This document shows, one piece after another, positions 19,375-20,390 of a stretch of 20,390 nt of DNA; within the stretch, counting starts at the first letter, position 1, and the number at the start of each line of letters is the position of its first letter. The DNA comes from Firmicutes bacterium UBA5766 (GTDB lineage: Bacteria > Bacillota > Desulfotomaculia > Desulfotomaculales > Nap2-2B). The stretch spans positions 222 through 20,611 of the forward strand of contig DIEU01000042.1 in the NCBI GenBank assembly GCA_002418775.1. The letters run 5' to 3'. A program made the translations under genes and the position numbers. The notes beneath the pieces were generated by a model. It did no database searches. It worked only from the letters and a program-made list of their open reading frames with translations, and had not been told where the DNA came from.

Positions 19375-19480
19375 AGTAACCTGGTGGAGTTTCTTGATTA
19401 GTTCTTCACTGGTATGGTGCTTTACTTTTAAAATCCTTATTGGAGATCACCCCTGCTCTGGAAATAATTTATATTAGGGA

Positions 19481-19507
19481 GTCAACTGCCTACATGCTCA
19501 TGTTCGC
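19481..19507 (-). repeat. 27-nt interspersed repeat, copy 2, at the end of the HAD gene
   Basis: On the minus strand this matches 8535-8561 with one mismatch. It encodes the last residues of the HAD protein (E-H-E-H-V-G-S) and its stop codon. Similarity to the other copy runs a further 20 nt into the gene with small gaps. Confidence 0.8.
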
Positions 19508-20216
19508 CAGCATAATGTCTATCAAAAAGTGCCAGATCTGTTTTCAACAACTCGCCTATCCTGGAAACAGTAAGGTCCGGGGGAGGCCAGTTTCCCTTTT
19601 GGACCTGCTCCGCCGCTCTTTTTTCGCGCTCCGGACGGCAGAGCACCCAGATGGTCTTAAGACCCAATTCTATTGCAGGAAGAATATCTTCAATGTAGGT
19701 ATCGCCAATCATAATGGAGCGTTGCGGATCCGCTTCCAAAACAGACAAGCCCTTTTTCAGCAAAGCAAAAGAGGGCTTCTTCTTTCCCTCCTGAAAGCTT
19801 AAGGCTGCGCAGCCGGAAACCCTGGCTATTTCAGGACAGGCATTCAAAAATGAACGATAGTAGGGCGCCCAGATATTCGACACCAGCCCGACATGGTAAC
19901 CCTCTCCGGCAAAACGGGTGACAACTGCCGTAGCTTCGTTTATTTCCGACGCAGCGGTTTCCTGATCTTCCCAGAGCAGGGCTATCTCATCCGCCTGTTG
20001 ACCGGTCAGGGGACAAAAGGATTCTTCCAGCGTGCAGCATAGTTCCTCCCATCCCTTAAACTCCCTGCACATGATCAACTGTCCCAGGCGGGACGATTCT
20101 CCGGCCGGCAGCCCTAAAAGGCGCGTGATATATTTCGCCGGCGATATTTCCGGTCCTTCAACAAGAGTCGAACCGATATCGAAAAAAACTGCTTTCTGTA
20201 ACTTGTGCCTTTGCAT
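19482..20216 (-). CDS. HAD superfamily hydrolase
   Basis: This is a probable small-molecule phosphatase of the haloacid dehalogenase superfamily, 244 residues and cytosolic. Motif I is VFFDIGSTLVE with nucleophile D13; the usual second Asp is replaced by G15 (DIGST rather than DxDGT), as in a minority of members, which may change acid-base catalysis. The cap is alpha-helical (about 20-95). Motif II is LVSNIWAP (S113), motif III lies in the GKKKPS block (K145-K147), and motif IV is IMIGDTYIEDILPA (D172, E176, D177). The start is ATG 20216-20214, with only a weak AGTGAT upstream. The C-terminal tail comes from a repeated 27-nt sequence. Confidence 0.9.
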   Translation of the reverse strand: MQRHKLQKAVFFDIGSTLVEGPEISPAKYITRLLGLPAGESSRLGQLIMCREFKGWEELCCTLEESFCPLTGQQADEIALLWEDQETAASEINEATAVVTRFAGEGYHVGLVSNIWAPYYRSFLNACPEIARVSGCAALSFQEGKKKPSFALLKKGLSVLEADPQRSIMIGDTYIEDILPAIELGLKTIWVLCRPEREKRAAEQVQKGNWPPPDLTVSRIGELLKTDLALFDRHYAGEHEHVGS

Positions 20217-20320
20217 AGTTGATCACTTGCTTAAAAATAAATGTTTTAAATCTTAATTCATTACTTTTTTATTATCTCCTGCCAGTAAAACTCTAAAAAA
20301 TACTTTTTTATTCACGCGAG

Positions 20321-20349
20321 TGACACAAGGGGACGTTTTTGTTGTGTCA
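20321..20349 (+). repeat. REP-like hairpin repeat, family A, upstream of the HAD gene
   Basis: A perfect palindrome: TGACACAA (20321-20328) and TTGTGTCA (20342-20349) around GGGGACGTTTTTG, identical to the copy after mutS2. A further lone arm TGACACAAG starts at 20361. It lies about 100 nt upstream of the HAD start, in an A+T-rich gap. Confidence 0.88.
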
Positions 20350-20390
20350 TTTGAGGGCACTGACACAAGACATAATGGAAGGGCCAGCCA

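Overview
The window looks like a chromosomal segment from a Gram-positive Clostridia-type bacterium. A Pelotomaculum/Desulfotomaculum-like member of the Peptococcaceae is my best guess, inferred from gene order and protein style, not from any search. Supporting signs are strong AGGAGG ribosome binding sites, TTG and GTG starts, an ATT start for infC, the order infC-rpmI-rplT ... rRNA methyltransferase-pheS-pheT-zapA ... U32 peptidase-mutS2, and dispersed short hairpin repeats.

Layout. 1-1345: the start of a REP-associated tyrosine transposase (RAYT) running off the left edge on the minus strand, a cluster of hairpin repeats (family B), and an Rpn-type PD-(D/E)XK nuclease gene bracketed by 42-nt direct repeats. 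1402-2759: the translation operon infC-rpmI-rplT with a clear sigma-A promoter and a structured leader of the ribosomal protein L20 type. 2877-4331: a KtrA-like potassium-channel regulatory subunit and a SpoU/TrmH RNA methyltransferase. 4332-4769: a gene-free stretch with its own promoter, a foldable RNA, a strong ribosome binding site with a tiny ORF, a terminator, and a seven-unit 10-bp phased repeat. 4770-8942: pheS, pheT and zapA. 9016-11248: accessory genes (3-methyladenine DNA glycosylase, a complete RAYT flanked by inverted family A repeats, and a minus-strand endonuclease/exonuclease/phosphatase protein). 11563-16853: a large U32 protein (RlhA-like) and mutS2. 17022-20216: a DUF4125 protein convergent with coaE, then on the minus strand a small XRE regulator, a protein with a ParB/sulfiredoxin-like DGxHR motif, and a HAD hydrolase.

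How it fits together. Most of the window is housekeeping: translation initiation, ribosome assembly, tRNA charging, ribosome quality control (MutS2), FtsZ-ring assembly and CoA synthesis. Woven through the gaps is a population of about 17 short palindromes (families A, B, B', C, D). Their terminal inverted repeats differ, but they share a core close to GGGAC(G)GTTCTT. Two different RAYT genes each sit beside their own repeat family, which suggests co-diversified transposase/repeat pairs. Repeats abut or overlap the stop codons of pheT, the complete RAYT, the endonuclease-like gene and mutS2. This repeat system, and the unidentified leader RNA before pheS, are the most interesting parts of the window.
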